Positions 33,881 to 45,539 of a stretch of 64,000 bases of DNA are shown here, piece after piece. The notes below the pieces were generated by a model, which was not told where the DNA came from, made no database searches, and was given only the letters and a program-made list of their open reading frames with translations. A program made the translations under genes and the position numbers. Where the stretch lies: contig JAQPZY010001554.1 of the NCBI GenBank assembly GCA_029931535.1, positions 2,356,001 to 2,420,000 of the forward strand, read 5' to 3'. How positions within the stretch are numbered: the stretch's first letter is position 1; every line of letters starts with the position of its first letter. The stretch is from Margaritifera margaritifera. Its lineage: Eukaryota; Mollusca; Bivalvia; Unionida; Margaritiferidae.

Positions 33881-34165
33881 CGAACTGGGGGGTCTTTAGT
33901 TGAATAGTGGGAGTCCTGACCCCCTCCCCAGTTACAGAGCGCGCTGACAACTGAATGTGGTATACAGTGTCAGGTACGAGCTCAGACAACTTGTATTTTG
34001 TAGATGGGGGATTAATTGTGACTTCCCCGGTGAGACGCTGTTTGGAGTCATTGTAATAAAGTGTGTAACTGATGATCTTATTCGCATCTTGTGGTGGATC
34101 CCATGTTATTTCAATCTCATTGGGTGACACAGCAGTGGCCTGAAGGTTTCTCGGTTGGAGAGGGA
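33881..34165 (-). CDS. Lar: LAR-like RPTP exon: complete FN3 domain 3
   Basis: Acceptor AG at 34167-34166 and donor GTAAGT at 33880-33875 bound 285 nt with phase 1 at both ends. With the previous exon the start is VPLQPRNLQATAVSPNEIEI. The core Trp follows in ITWDPPQDANKIISYTLYY, and the end is LVPDTVYHIQLSARSVTGEG then PTIQLKTPQF. The length, the DPPQ...IISY turn and the AARS-like strand G match FN3-3 of LAR, whose B-C loop is likewise short. Because the exon is symmetric (1-1), skipping it would remove exactly one FN3 without a frame change. No damage is visible. Confidence 0.93.
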
Positions 34166-34470
34166 CTGAAAGAGAAAAATTATAAATGAGTTAACCAGAA
34201 AGAAAAAATAATAAATATAAACGAGTTAACCAATAAGAACAACCAAAAAAAAAATGGATACAAATATTCCTTAAATGAGTGTTGTTTTACATGTCTTAGC
34301 ACAAAGAGAAATGTTTCTAATACAGAAAGTTCTGGAACATAAGACCAGGTTAATATCATTATATAAATACACACTGTTCAAAAGTTTAAAAGATTTTTTT
34401 TTTTAATAACATGTCTTAATTGGATTCAAAATGCCCTGCAGATGCTTTAGCCATTTTTTGCTTTGTTCAA

Positions 34471-34701
34471 ATGTATCTATTTGCGGCATGTAAGCTTGCT
34501 GCGCCGCTGGAGTGCGATCAGAATGGCTGCGCACATGTTAGATGCTTGGCTGCGTTTGCTCTGTATATAGCAGCTATATTTGGGGTTACTGCATTTGCCG
34601 TGTTATTTCTTACATACATTAAAAACAAACATGCTGATGAATTAGTTTCTGTTTTCAGAAAACATGGTTTGATTAAAAAAACTATAAAAGACGTACTGTA
34701 G
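34471..34701 (+). CDS. Unrecognised open frame, 76 codons, possible small membrane protein or element fragment
   Basis: The first in-frame ATG is at 34471 and the stop at 34699-34701 (the frame is open from 34420). The region is richer in GC than its flanks. The peptide has a Cys-containing N-terminal part (ECDQNGCAHVRC), a hydrophobic stretch of about 25 residues (CLAAFALYIAAIFGVTAFAV...), and a basic tail ending KHGLIKKTIKDVL. One membrane segment is plausible. I recognise no family. It is on the opposite strand to LAR, within its intron, with no visible promoter. It may be a chance frame or a mobile-element fragment. Confidence 0.25.
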   Translation: MYLFAACKLAAPLECDQNGCAHVRCLAAFALYIAAIFGVTAFAVLFLTYIKNKHADELVSVFRKHGLIKKTIKDVL

Positions 34702-35808
34702 AGGAATACAAAATGGATACAATAATATAAAAACTAAAATTATAATAAAGTGAAAAAAGTCACTTCAGTGTATTGCAAATAGTCTGTAGAGTGAAATTAA
34801 CAAAGCTAAACATGTGATTAAAAGTACCATATTCCAACAAAATTCATCGCAAATAAAAGTGTTTTTATGCTAATACAGTGATGCTATTACACTTTCTGCA
34901 AAAACAGAAGAAAAAAATCCACCAAGAAGAAAAATATGTGATATCTGCACTTAAAAGAAATTTGTGCATAATTAAAGTACTGAAAGTACTGAATACATAA
35001 TTAAAGTTCTGAAAGTACTGAATATTGTTAAAAAAACTTCTTTTGTGAAAAAGATGATGAATGTTGCTCTTCAAGCCATTACAACACATTGCAGCTTGAA
35101 TTGGCTATACTTGTAAAATATCTCAGTATCACATGATGGAAAACTTCTTGGCATGTTCTGATTGAAAATTAAAGCAGTAAAAAATATAATCCGAAGCTCT
35201 ATGCATAAACCTGTGAAAGAAAATGTGAAACAAAATGTAACACTATTCCCGATGATAAAAATGGTTTTATAAAATGGTTCTATATTTTGTAATTTATTTC
35301 ATATTTTAAAATAACATTTGAGTTTCATACATGAATAGAAACTCTAACCCGCAAAAAGTTTTTACTGTTCAGTTGAACATCTAACCATATTCAGATTATA
35401 AATGTTCTTATAGTTCTGTTCATTTAGAAAATTATTGGCAAAAAAGGACAAGAATTTTATAAAACCATTTCAGAGTTAGTGGAGAAAAATTAAACTCGTT
35501 ATATTAATTAATCAACGATCATTAAAGTATACTATGCCAGCATAATATACAAATTGTTTCAACGATCTTTCAACAGTTATGTTCGACTGTTCAAATTTTA
35601 ACACCCATGCTCATGAGGTAAATTAGAAAATCAAGAAACATTATTCATTTTTTGACAGTTCAAATAAGATCTTTTTCATTAAAATTGAGTTTAATTTTCC
35701 TTCACAGCATTTCAAAATATATTCTAATAAATCAAAAGAAAAATACAGACATAAATGAAGTAGAAAATCAATTATTCATCTGCCAGTTCAATTGTACATA
35801 ATTGTGTA
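34702..35808. other. Intron sequence, nothing recognised
   Basis: AT-rich. A roughly 27-bp duplication (ataattaaagtactgaaagt) is at 34968-35022. No gene. Confidence 0.4.
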
Positions 35809-36021
35809 TACTGTATATACTCACTATAAGTTGAGTCCAACTGCACAGAACCAGATCTGCCATCACATAATGCACTAGCAGATCTGGGTCTCTGCAGTTC
35901 ATTAGCAGTGATTAGTAGAACAAACAACACAGACCCTGATCTGCTGACGCATTATGCACTGGCAGATCAGGGTCTATGTTGTTGGCAGTTGGACCAGACT
36001 TATAAGTGAGTCTATACAGTA
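35809..36021 (+). mobile_element. Nested-palindrome TIR element, copy 7
   Basis: 213 bp from TACTGTATATACTCACTAT to a right end ctatacagta. Hairpin 1 (35840-35900) and hairpin 2 (35924-35984) are both clear. Its left flank is AT-rich. Confidence 0.86.
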
Positions 36022-36289
36022 TGTACTCGATCAAAATCAAAGAAAACTTTTTTTAACATCTTTTCTGACCATTTGAAAAAATGTTTAATAATCTTAAATT
36101 ACATACGATAAAATATAACAAACATCATTTACAAATTATTTACATGAATACTTAAAGAAAATATTCCAGAAATTATACCACGCTGATTCTGATTTTCTAT
36201 TTCACTTGGTTTACCATGTTCCTCAATATGAATGTTCAATGACAACCGATATACATATTAATATCTCACTGACAAACTGTACATGTGAA

Positions 36290-36510
36290 TACCGTATATA
36301 CCTGCTAATAGGTTGCGTCCAACTGCAAACATCATGGACCCTGATCTGCTTTCACATAATGCGCCGGCAGATCAGGGTCTAAGTTGTTTGTTCTAATGAT
36401 TACTCGTAACAAACTGCACAGACTCCGATCTGCCAGTACATTATGCGATGGCATATCTGAGTCAGTGAAGTCTGCAGTTGGATCGGACTTGTACGCGAGT
36501 ATATATAGTA
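36290..36510 (-). mobile_element. Nested-palindrome TIR element, copy 8
   Basis: 221 bp from TACCGTATATACCTGC to GAGTATATATAGTA, TTGTTTG hairpin first. It is only 268 bp from copy 7 and inverted relative to it. The second hairpin has several mismatches (catatctgagtcagtg). Confidence 0.85.
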
Positions 36511-37709
<1,199 letters not shown>

Positions 37710-38229
37710 CCATTTAGTTAATTATAATTGTATAAATAAAAGAATTTACATGAATGATCCCATCATGAAAAATATAACTTGTCAGTTCTGATGAAAAGGA
37801 ATTCATAAAAATACTTTTCTTTCAAAACTGTAAGTTACATTTAGTTATTTCCTAAGGTCTTGTTTTCACAAACTCAAAATATTATTAATTTCATTTAACA
37901 AATACCCTTATTTCTCTAGTTTTCATGGGGAACAAATTTTCATGGATTTCATGGTTGTTACAAACTACAAAATTTAAAGACATTCACACAAAGACAAAGG
38001 GTCTGACCATTTAATTTTCAGGCTGCCAAATAGCTTGAAAAAATACTGATTTTCAGAAGAAACAAATAACTAATTTGATCCATCATATTAGTTGAAAAAA
38101 TAAAATTATCTTGAGATAAAAGAAAAAAAAAATCCTGGTTTGAATGGAAATCCAAGCCCTACCTCTCCCCTACCCCCTTGAAGATTAAATGGTAATCTAA
38201 ATCCAATTCATTTGCTTAATTCACTAAAC

Positions 38230-38448
38230 TCATTTGTTGCTCTGAACCAATATAAACATGTCCTCAACATCATGTTTGTCATCCAAGTCCAAAAACTCAA
38301 TGCCACTGTCATCAAATAGATGAATTTTTTGTCTTTCCACATCTTGTTGTACCATAATGTCATCAAATTCTTTTAAATCACTCTCATCAATGTTGTCTGC
38401 AATTGTCTTCAAGTGTGGTCTGGATTCAAAATTTGACATCTTTGACAT
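38230..38448 (-). CDS. Unrecognised acidic open frame, 72 codons
   Basis: ATG at 38448, stop at 38232-38230. The peptide is acidic and coding-like in composition (IADNIDESDLKEFDDIMVQQ, then DSGIEFLDLDDKHDVEDMFI), unlike the low-complexity frames around it. No domain is recognised, and there are no convincing splice sites in phase with LAR, so it is not placed in that gene. A nested-palindrome element begins 65 bp upstream. It could be a short independent gene, an exon of a nested gene, or a retro-fragment. Confidence 0.28.
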   Translation of the reverse strand: MSKMSNFESRPHLKTIADNIDESDLKEFDDIMVQQDVERQKIHLFDDSGIEFLDLDDKHDVEDMFILVQSNK

Positions 38449-38512
38449 TAAATCTCAAACAACTTCACTAATTGCCTGCCTTCAAACTGGAAAAGGCACC
38501 CTAATGGATCAA

Positions 38513-38733
38513 TACCGTTTGTACTCTAGTATAATCTCGGTAAAAATGCAAAAAACATAGACCCTGATCTGCCGTTGCATATTGCGCCGGCAGATCAGAG
38601 TCTATGTTGTTTGTTCTACTGATTAGTCCTTACAAACTGCATAGACCCAGATTTGCTGGTGGATTATGAGACAACAGATCTGGGTCTATGCAGTTTGCAG
38701 TTGGTATCGGATTATACACGAGTATTAACAGTA
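38513..38733 (-). mobile_element. Nested-palindrome TIR element, copy 9
   Basis: 221 bp, TTGTTTG hairpin first. The left terminus is altered (taccgtttgtactctagtat) and the right end is gagtattaacagta. Both hairpins are intact apart from single mismatches. Confidence 0.86.
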
Positions 38734-39420
38734 GATTATAGGTAGTTAAAAAAATTTCGTAAACTTCATAAACTGGTCTCAACGGATGTAGTAAAATGGT
38801 TATGTTTGGCCATTACAGGTGGCGCTGAGTGAGAAAGGAAGCAGCCAGTATGAGGGTGTCCAGGTAAGGATGGAATCAGCTGTTTTGAGTGCAATAGGGT
38901 AAATCTTTCAAATACACTAGCAATAATTAAATTATAGTTTTGCAAATGAGGAGGTACATTATACATTTTTGTTTTTTACATTAAGACATTTTATCCCTTG
39001 TATCAATAACCATAATGGCAATCTATAAAATGTATTTTGACTTTATTATTAGTTAATATATGCATTTGCAAATTATTTACCACTGGGGTTCAATTTCCCC
39101 CATTGTCTAGCCAAAAGCAAAGAATGCTCATGTTTTCAGACAACTAACTGAAGCATGTTATGTGGAAATATTAGACTCATATCCTATTTCCTTTCATTCT
39201 TCCTAAACATGGTCAACAGCACGTTTCCATAAACAACAAAGTGAAATAATTCAAGCTGAGGAAATTTTATGCACAGTTACTGTCCAGACAGTTCAACAGA
39301 TAAATTACAAAGATATTTTTACCTTTGAGCTTAATTACAACTTTCTACTACAGACCTCTGATGTCCCTATTCATAATTAATCAGATGACAATCATTTAGT
39401 ACAAAAGAAATGTAGTTTTT

Positions 39421-39613
39421 TTGGTTTCGTTTGGTGTTTAAAGGTACAGGAACACAAGTAGGTTATTTAGTGCCAAGGTAATCGGAGTCAAGTGCCTTGC
39501 CCAAGGACACAACATGGTAGCCGACCCAAGCTGACCATATGGTAGGATTTGAACCCACACCCTTTCAGTTGCAAATCTGGCATGCTTACCACTGATCCAC
39601 CATCACTGGCTCC
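39421..39613 (-). mobile_element. tRNA-derived SINE (main type)
   Basis: Read from 39613 downward: ggagccagtgatggtggatc then agtggtaagc (A-box), gggtgtgggttcaaatccta (B-box), the conserved body tgtgtccttgggcaaggcac and ttggcactaaataacctac, with a 3' tail of aaacgaaacc. A full-length copy. Confidence 0.85.
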
Positions 39614-39699
39614 TGCTGACATTAGTCACCTCTAATGACATGCAGGAGAGAGCATCAAAACAGATGGGTCAAAATAAATACTACATTTATCACTGTAAA

Positions 39700-40660
39700 A
39701 GGAACACCCTACTGCAAAGACTGTACACTCAGATCTGCCTTGCATTGTGCAAGCATAGATAAGGGTCTGCAATGTTCATTCTTACTGGGTTTCCATGAAA
39801 TAGCATAGAACCTGATGTGCCATTGCATCGTGCACCTGCATATATGCGTCTACAATATTCATTCTATTTAGATTTCCAGGAAACAGTGTAGAGCTGCCAT
39901 TTCATTGTGCACCTGCTGATATGGGTCTACAATATTAATTCTCATTGGATCCATGAAACAGTGTCGATCTGCCATTGCATTATGCACCTGCTGATATGGG
40001 TCTACAATATTAATTCTCATTGGATCCATGAAACAGTGTTGATCTGCCATTGCATTATGCACCTACTTATAATGGTCTACAATATTCATTCTCATTGGAT
40101 TTCCAGGAAATAGTGAAGTCCTGTCATTTCATTGTTCACCTGCAGATAAGGGTCTACAATGTTCATTCTCCTTGGATTTCCGGGAAATAGTGTTGACCTG
40201 CCATTGCATTTCTGCACTTGCAGATAAGGGTTTACAGTGTTCATTATCTCTGGATTTCTCAAGAAACAGTATAGACTCAGATCTGCCATTTCATGGTGCA
40301 CCTTTAGAAAAGGGCCTACCATGTATACTCGCGTATAAACTGGGTCCAAATGCAAACAACATAGACCCTGATCTACCATCACACAATGCGCCGGCCAATC
40401 AGGGTATATGTTGTTTGTTCAACTGATTGTTCCTTACAAAGTGCATAAACCCAGATCTGCCAGCACATTATGCAACGGCAGATCTGAGTCTATGCAGTTT
40501 GATGTTGGTATCAGATTATACACGAGTATATATTGTACAATGTTCATTATCCTTGTATTTCAGGAAACAGCATAGACCCTGTTCGTCTAGTGCATGATGG
40601 GATGGCAACTCTGTGTCTATGGTGTTTGCAGCTGGGTGCACTTTATACATGGGCGTATAT
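39700..40660. repeat. Satellite of ~75-bp units related to the element hairpin, split by an element copy
   Basis: About eight units on the left of 40317 and further related sequence to 40660. Typical words are ggatttccaggaaacagtgt, gatctgccattgcattatgc, acctgctgatatgggtctac and aatattcattctcatt. Two adjacent units at 39966 and 40041 are 75 bp apart and nearly identical. The portion gatctgccattgcattatgc...gggtct matches the hairpin and loop of the nested-palindrome family, so the satellite and the element share ancestry. Confidence 0.85.
40317..40537 (-). mobile_element. Nested-palindrome TIR element, copy 10, inserted in the satellite
   Basis: Element 40319-40535 with TA on each side. The left flank agggcc and the right flank caatgttcattatccttg rejoin into the ordinary satellite word (agggtctacaatgttcattc) if the element and one TA are removed. 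This shows both the exact ends (CC...GG) and a TA target duplication. Both hairpins are present. Confidence 0.92.
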
Positions 40661-42043
40661 AAAATTATGACAATTATATCTCTATTAATGTATAATAATT
40701 CATCATTGTGAAACACAAATATGTATTCAAATAAATTTAATAATACAATTTTTACAGGTGAAAAATTTCTGCTTACAATATTTAATTGTTTCAGAACAGG
40801 TAAAATTAACTTGTGAAAACACACTAAATTTACAATTAAATCTTATATATTTTCTTTCAAGAACCAATAAAATATCTTTAGAAAAGGAAGAGATTAGTTT
40901 TAACAAAGCCTGAGAGAAAACAATTAGAAAAGATGTGTGCAAGATCTTGGGTTCAGAAATAAATGTTCAAGCTACAAGTAGATCAAATGGCATCTCTAGC
41001 GAGAGATCTGTGCATCAGTAGAGAAAGCTGAAACAAAAACATTTATCAGAGAGAATCAGACAATGTCATGTAAATCTGAAAATAAGAGACTAATTAATGT
41101 CAGGTATAGTAGTTGTACTGAGCTTAAAAGCCATTCCAGAACATGCGAACATGGCGCAAGGTTGCGCTGACATATGGTACTCAAAGTTCAACTCAAGTGC
41201 AAGATGCAAACATTCTTAGTAATGATGAAACAAGGAAAACTGCAAGTGGTGAAACATCATTTCTAAAAAAATTAACTAAACATAGATTTGAGACCATAAA
41301 AATAAACATAATAGTTGTAAAAAATAACAATTCTCTGGAAACATCCCCAGGTGCTGCAATAAGAAAGTCAGATTTGACATGCAATGGGATTGATAAAAGA
41401 TTAATTGAGCAGCGACAGTAGCTGCAAGGGGGAATTCCCCTCATTGCAGATGTGGCAAATTCAAATCATGAAAGAGAGATAGATAGGTAACCATCAGATG
41501 AGCCAACGGTTCTCGCTGCCATTGTAACTTACCATTAAAGGCTGATGCTGGAATGATATGAACATGTTTTGCTAAATAAAGGAAAATTATCTTTCCTTTT
41601 TTTCCCCTTACATATTTTAAAAAAATTCTGAAATCCACATTTTTAGAATGACAGAATTCATACTGTTATTTGAAACCAATTGCAAGGATGAATGTTATAA
41701 ATTCAGGAATTACAAAATTTAATAAACTTAGATCAATTTTATTTCCATGCAATTAAAAATCTAAGATGTTTAAGTTGGAGTCTATAAGCATTATGATATT
41801 TTTAAAATCTTTTTCCCAAATCCGATGCTTTGAATAATCTTACTGTTTTAATGTTACAACATTTATGATCTGGGAAAATTTCAAAGCAAATACTACATTC
41901 CATACCTATAATTACAAATATTTTCCTTAAGCTTTTCAGGGTAAAAATATTTAAGCTACTGAAATTTCTGCAATCAATTCAAATTTAGGCAGCAAAAGTG
42001 AGAAAAAACAAAACAAAACAAAAAAATAACATATTTTTACACT
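40661..42043. other. Intron sequence, nothing recognised
   Basis: AT-rich. The 92-codon plus frame 41143-41421 has no motif and no coding-like composition bias that I trust. Confidence 0.4.
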
Positions 42044-42208
42044 TACCATAGGTGCTCGCTTTTAAGTCTAACTGCAAACAACTGTTTGTTCTACTTATTA
42101 TTCCTAAAAAACTGCATAGACCTAGATCTGCCAATGCATTATGCGAATGCAGATCTGGGTCTGTGCAGTCTGCAGTTGGGCTCGACTTAAAAGCAAGCAC
42201 ATATGGTA
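42044..42208 (-). mobile_element. Nested-palindrome TIR element, copy 11, one hairpin deleted
   Basis: About 165 bp from TACCATAGGTGCTCGCT to AGCACATATGGTA. The hairpin that should follow gcaaacaac is missing: the sequence reads gcaaacaactgtttgttcta, as if the palindrome had been cut out between its own outer bases. The second hairpin is intact (42110-42170). Confidence 0.88.
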
Positions 42209-42589
42209 CATCATTTGAAAGTAAACACACACAAATCTTTAATTTATTTATCTTTACATTTTAAAAAAAGCAGGAGCATTACTAAATAGATATGCAAACC
42301 AGTAAAATTACAACCCTATTATATTCTGATCTATCCCAAAAAAATAAAGTCAATTGTTTGTAATATGGATGCAAACAAATGTTACTAGGTAAAGGGCAAG
42401 CAGCATTTGACTCAAAGCTAAGTACTGAAATGAAGGTATTTATTAAACTGAAAGTCCCACCATTACACACCACCCTTGAACAAAATGCCCAAGATGATAA
42501 ATGAATGTGTTGCTATGGAACAGCCCTCCCACCCCCAGCCCCCTAACAACCGATATCACTAAGAAAGTAATTATAAATGGGAAATAATA

Positions 42590-43598
42590 CAAGAGCCCCT
42601 TGAAGGGGCTGATACTCTACTGGCAGAACAGAATTTCCAGGAATTCATGAGAAGACCATTTATACTTTTGAAAAGCTGAGTGCTGAAACCATCTGACATT
42701 TTTAAACAATATCAAGATTTTCAAATTAGCCACTGTGGTAGCCATTATTAGATGTAGCATCGATATCCTTTTCATTTTGGACCAACTAAACATCATTATA
42801 AGTCTTTTGTGAGAACACCATGTGAATAAAACCATCCATTCTGGAAAAGTAGCGATAAAAAGATTGTCAGATTTTAAAGATGGCCACCATGGCAGCCATA
42901 TTGAAGGTTGATTAGCACCATTTTAATTTAGAACCAACTAGATATGATAAGGAGTCTTCTGGTGGAATCCTATGTCAATATGACTTTCCACTGAGGAGGA
43001 GTAGTAATAATGAGATTTTCAAGACAGTGGCCATAATGGATGTCCGAATGGCAGCATTTTCATTTAGGTGTAACTCCGTTTCACAAAAAGTCATTTGATG
43101 AAAACCCTATGTCAATATGACCATTCACCTAGAAGGAGTAGCAATAAGAAGATTATCAAGATGGCTGCTGTGGCAGCCATACTGGACATCAGATCTGCAC
43201 CATTTTCATTTAGAACCTTGTAGACATCGCAAGAAGTCTTTTGGTGAAACCGCAGGTTAATATGACTTTCCATACAGGAGGAGTAGCAATAACAAGATTT
43301 TCAAGTTGGTCACTGTGTTGACTATATTGGGTGTCTGAGTGGCACCATTTTCATTTAGGACCAACTAGACGTCATAAGTCTTTTGGTGATAACCCCGTGT
43401 CGATATGACTTTCTGTTCAGGAGAACAAAATGTTAAAGATGGCTGCTGTGGTGGCTATATGGGATGTCCAAGCAGTACCATTTTCATTTAGGTGTAGTTG
43501 AGGAGTAGCAGTAACAAGCTTGTGCTAATGGACAGACGTACAAAACAGACAACAGGCCATTGGATAAACTCTTCTGGTCTATGACCAGTAGAGTTGAA
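42590..43598 (+). mobile_element. Family A element (copy 2)
   Basis: It begins aatacaagagccccttgaag, with the palindrome AGCCCCTTGAAGGGGCT at 42594-42610, then gaatttccaggaattcatga as in copy 1. Six or seven ~140-bp units follow with aagattttcaagatggc and caccattttcatttagg. The tail has cttgtgctaatggacagacg and the stem AACTCTTCTGGT/ACCAGTAGAGTT (43567-43596). The stem differs from copy 1 by paired changes (GC to AT) that keep pairing. Confidence 0.8.
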
Positions 43599-44977
43599 AA
43601 CTGTGACATTATTAATATTACTCACAAAATGTACTGTAAACAGTTTTGTAATCATTTTTACAGCACAGTGTCATAGTTTTGTAAATTTGGTATCATGTAC
43701 ATTTCCAAGTTCTGTGATATGCTTACTGATTTTGAAGAAAATAAAATTGTAAAATTTTTTGAGGGAATTCAATTGTTTACCTTAAAACAAAAGAACATGA
43801 CTAAAAAAAAAAAAAGATAGGCAGTCTATCTAAAAGATCATCAACAGTCAACGGTAAAATATCATCAAAACTGGAACAAAACAAAATGTCTAAAGAACAC
43901 AAAATTATTATATTTCTGATACAAACATGACATTTGACATTAATATGCTATGTGCTTTTTTCCTATTCAATATTTTATAAAATTATTGAGCATTCTCCAG
44001 GGATTTCGCAGTGTAACCATGGAAACAGCGGCACAAACTCGCACAAGTGGTTGAATAAGTTTGCATGCTTATTGCACTGACGCAGTACTGTTGTGGCATG
44101 AGGGTGACAAAAAATATTACATTTGAATGGGCATGCTAACGCAAGACATGCGCTTTTTGTGCAGACTGCTTCATGCGCACATTTCTCTTCATGCAAAACT
44201 GCTTGTTGTTCAACAGTTCAGAAACTACGGTCTTGTCAGTCCCAGCGATGGCACTCTTGCTGGAAGTTGTTACTCATGCTCATTCCACTTTCTAAAAATC
44301 ATCTCCTGTTCTTGATCTTCTGGCGATAATAACAACCCCTTTTTTTTAAATTGTACTAATTTTCCCCAATTTTTTTATTTCACAAATATGGTTTAAAAAA
44401 ATAGCCAGCTCCCCCCACTCATTCACTATAGCTTTGGAATGTCGTATGAATAGCCACTGTTAAAGGTGAAAAACCAGAATGAGTGCAACCATTAATACTT
44501 TGCAAAAAAAAAATTCCAAAATAATGCTCTTACTGACTATTCATTTTTCAAAAATACCAATAAACATTTCACTCCACACGTGTAAAATAGTCATACAAAG
44601 AAAATAAACCTTTAATTTTGGAAAATTTCAGGACTTACCCTGATTAAGTTGGTAGACAAGCGGATCAGTATGTTTCAAAATCTACTAGTCCTCAGAGGTT
44701 ATTACTAGCTAGTCCCCCCAACATGACATTCACTATTGTCAAGCAACAATGTCTGATTCTTGTGAATCAGTTAATTATGAATGGTGCTCTGTTGAAACAA
44801 ATACAAAATGCATTCAGTTGCATTATCGAAACTTACAAAACTGCTTTTTGATTCAGTTTCACAATGTTCAGTGCATTAAATGGGGATGGCTACCAAAATG
44901 TATAGATGCCAAAAGGACTACTAAATCATGAAATGTACTAGCCCTTGAGGTAATTTACTAGCCTGGGGCTAGTGGAC
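43599..44977. other. Intron sequence, nothing recognised
   Basis: A GC-richer block at 43990-44300 is open in both strands for 60-73 codons (for example HARSC-like Cys/His-rich peptides) but shows no family motif and could be a decayed element. Confidence 0.4.
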
Positions 44978-45202
44978 TACCGTATGTACTCGCATATAAC
45001 CCAATACCAACTGCAAACTGCATAGACCCAGATCTGCCATCGCATAACAAATGTGCCGGCAGATCTGGGTCTATGCAGTTTGTAAGGACTAATCAGTAGA
45101 ACAAACGACATAGACCCTGATCTGCCGGTGCATTATGCGATGGCAGATCAGGGTCTATGTTGTTTGCATTTGGACCCGGATTATACGCGAGTATATATGG
45201 TA
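44978..45202 (+). mobile_element. Nested-palindrome TIR element, copy 12
   Basis: 225 bp from TACCGTATGTACTCGCAT to GAGTATATATGGTA. Both hairpins are essentially perfect. The first loop has an extra few bases (cataacaaatgtg) relative to other copies. One of the youngest-looking copies. Confidence 0.9.
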
Positions 45203-45539
45203 CTGCTTATTTTTAGCATGAATTTACAATACAGATGCATACCAACTTCTAGCAAAATAGTGCCACCCCTGGAGTCAAAGTCATGAATACATGTACTGTG
45301 GCATTAGGACCTCTATTAGCCCTAAATATAAAAATATTCATTATTCTTTCAGTTTAAAACTGATCTTGTATTTTTTAAAAAGGCATTTTACCAATAATGA
45401 TTATTGCTAAATGTAGCTTTTCTGTGCTGGATCTCCAAATGCTGGAACAAGGTCTAGCAATAGTACTGCGAAAAGTACATTATATGTTTGCTCCATGTTT
45501 AATAGTCCTCTATGTAGGCTCTAGTAAGGCATGGTTGAC

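Noticed and set aside
39700..40316. CRISPR-like array of repeats
   Set aside because: Units are contiguous diverged satellite copies without unique spacers, in a eukaryotic intron.
43975..44330. Cys/His-rich frames as a zinc-finger gene
   Set aside because: Cys and His spacings do not form a known finger, and frames on both strands are similarly open.
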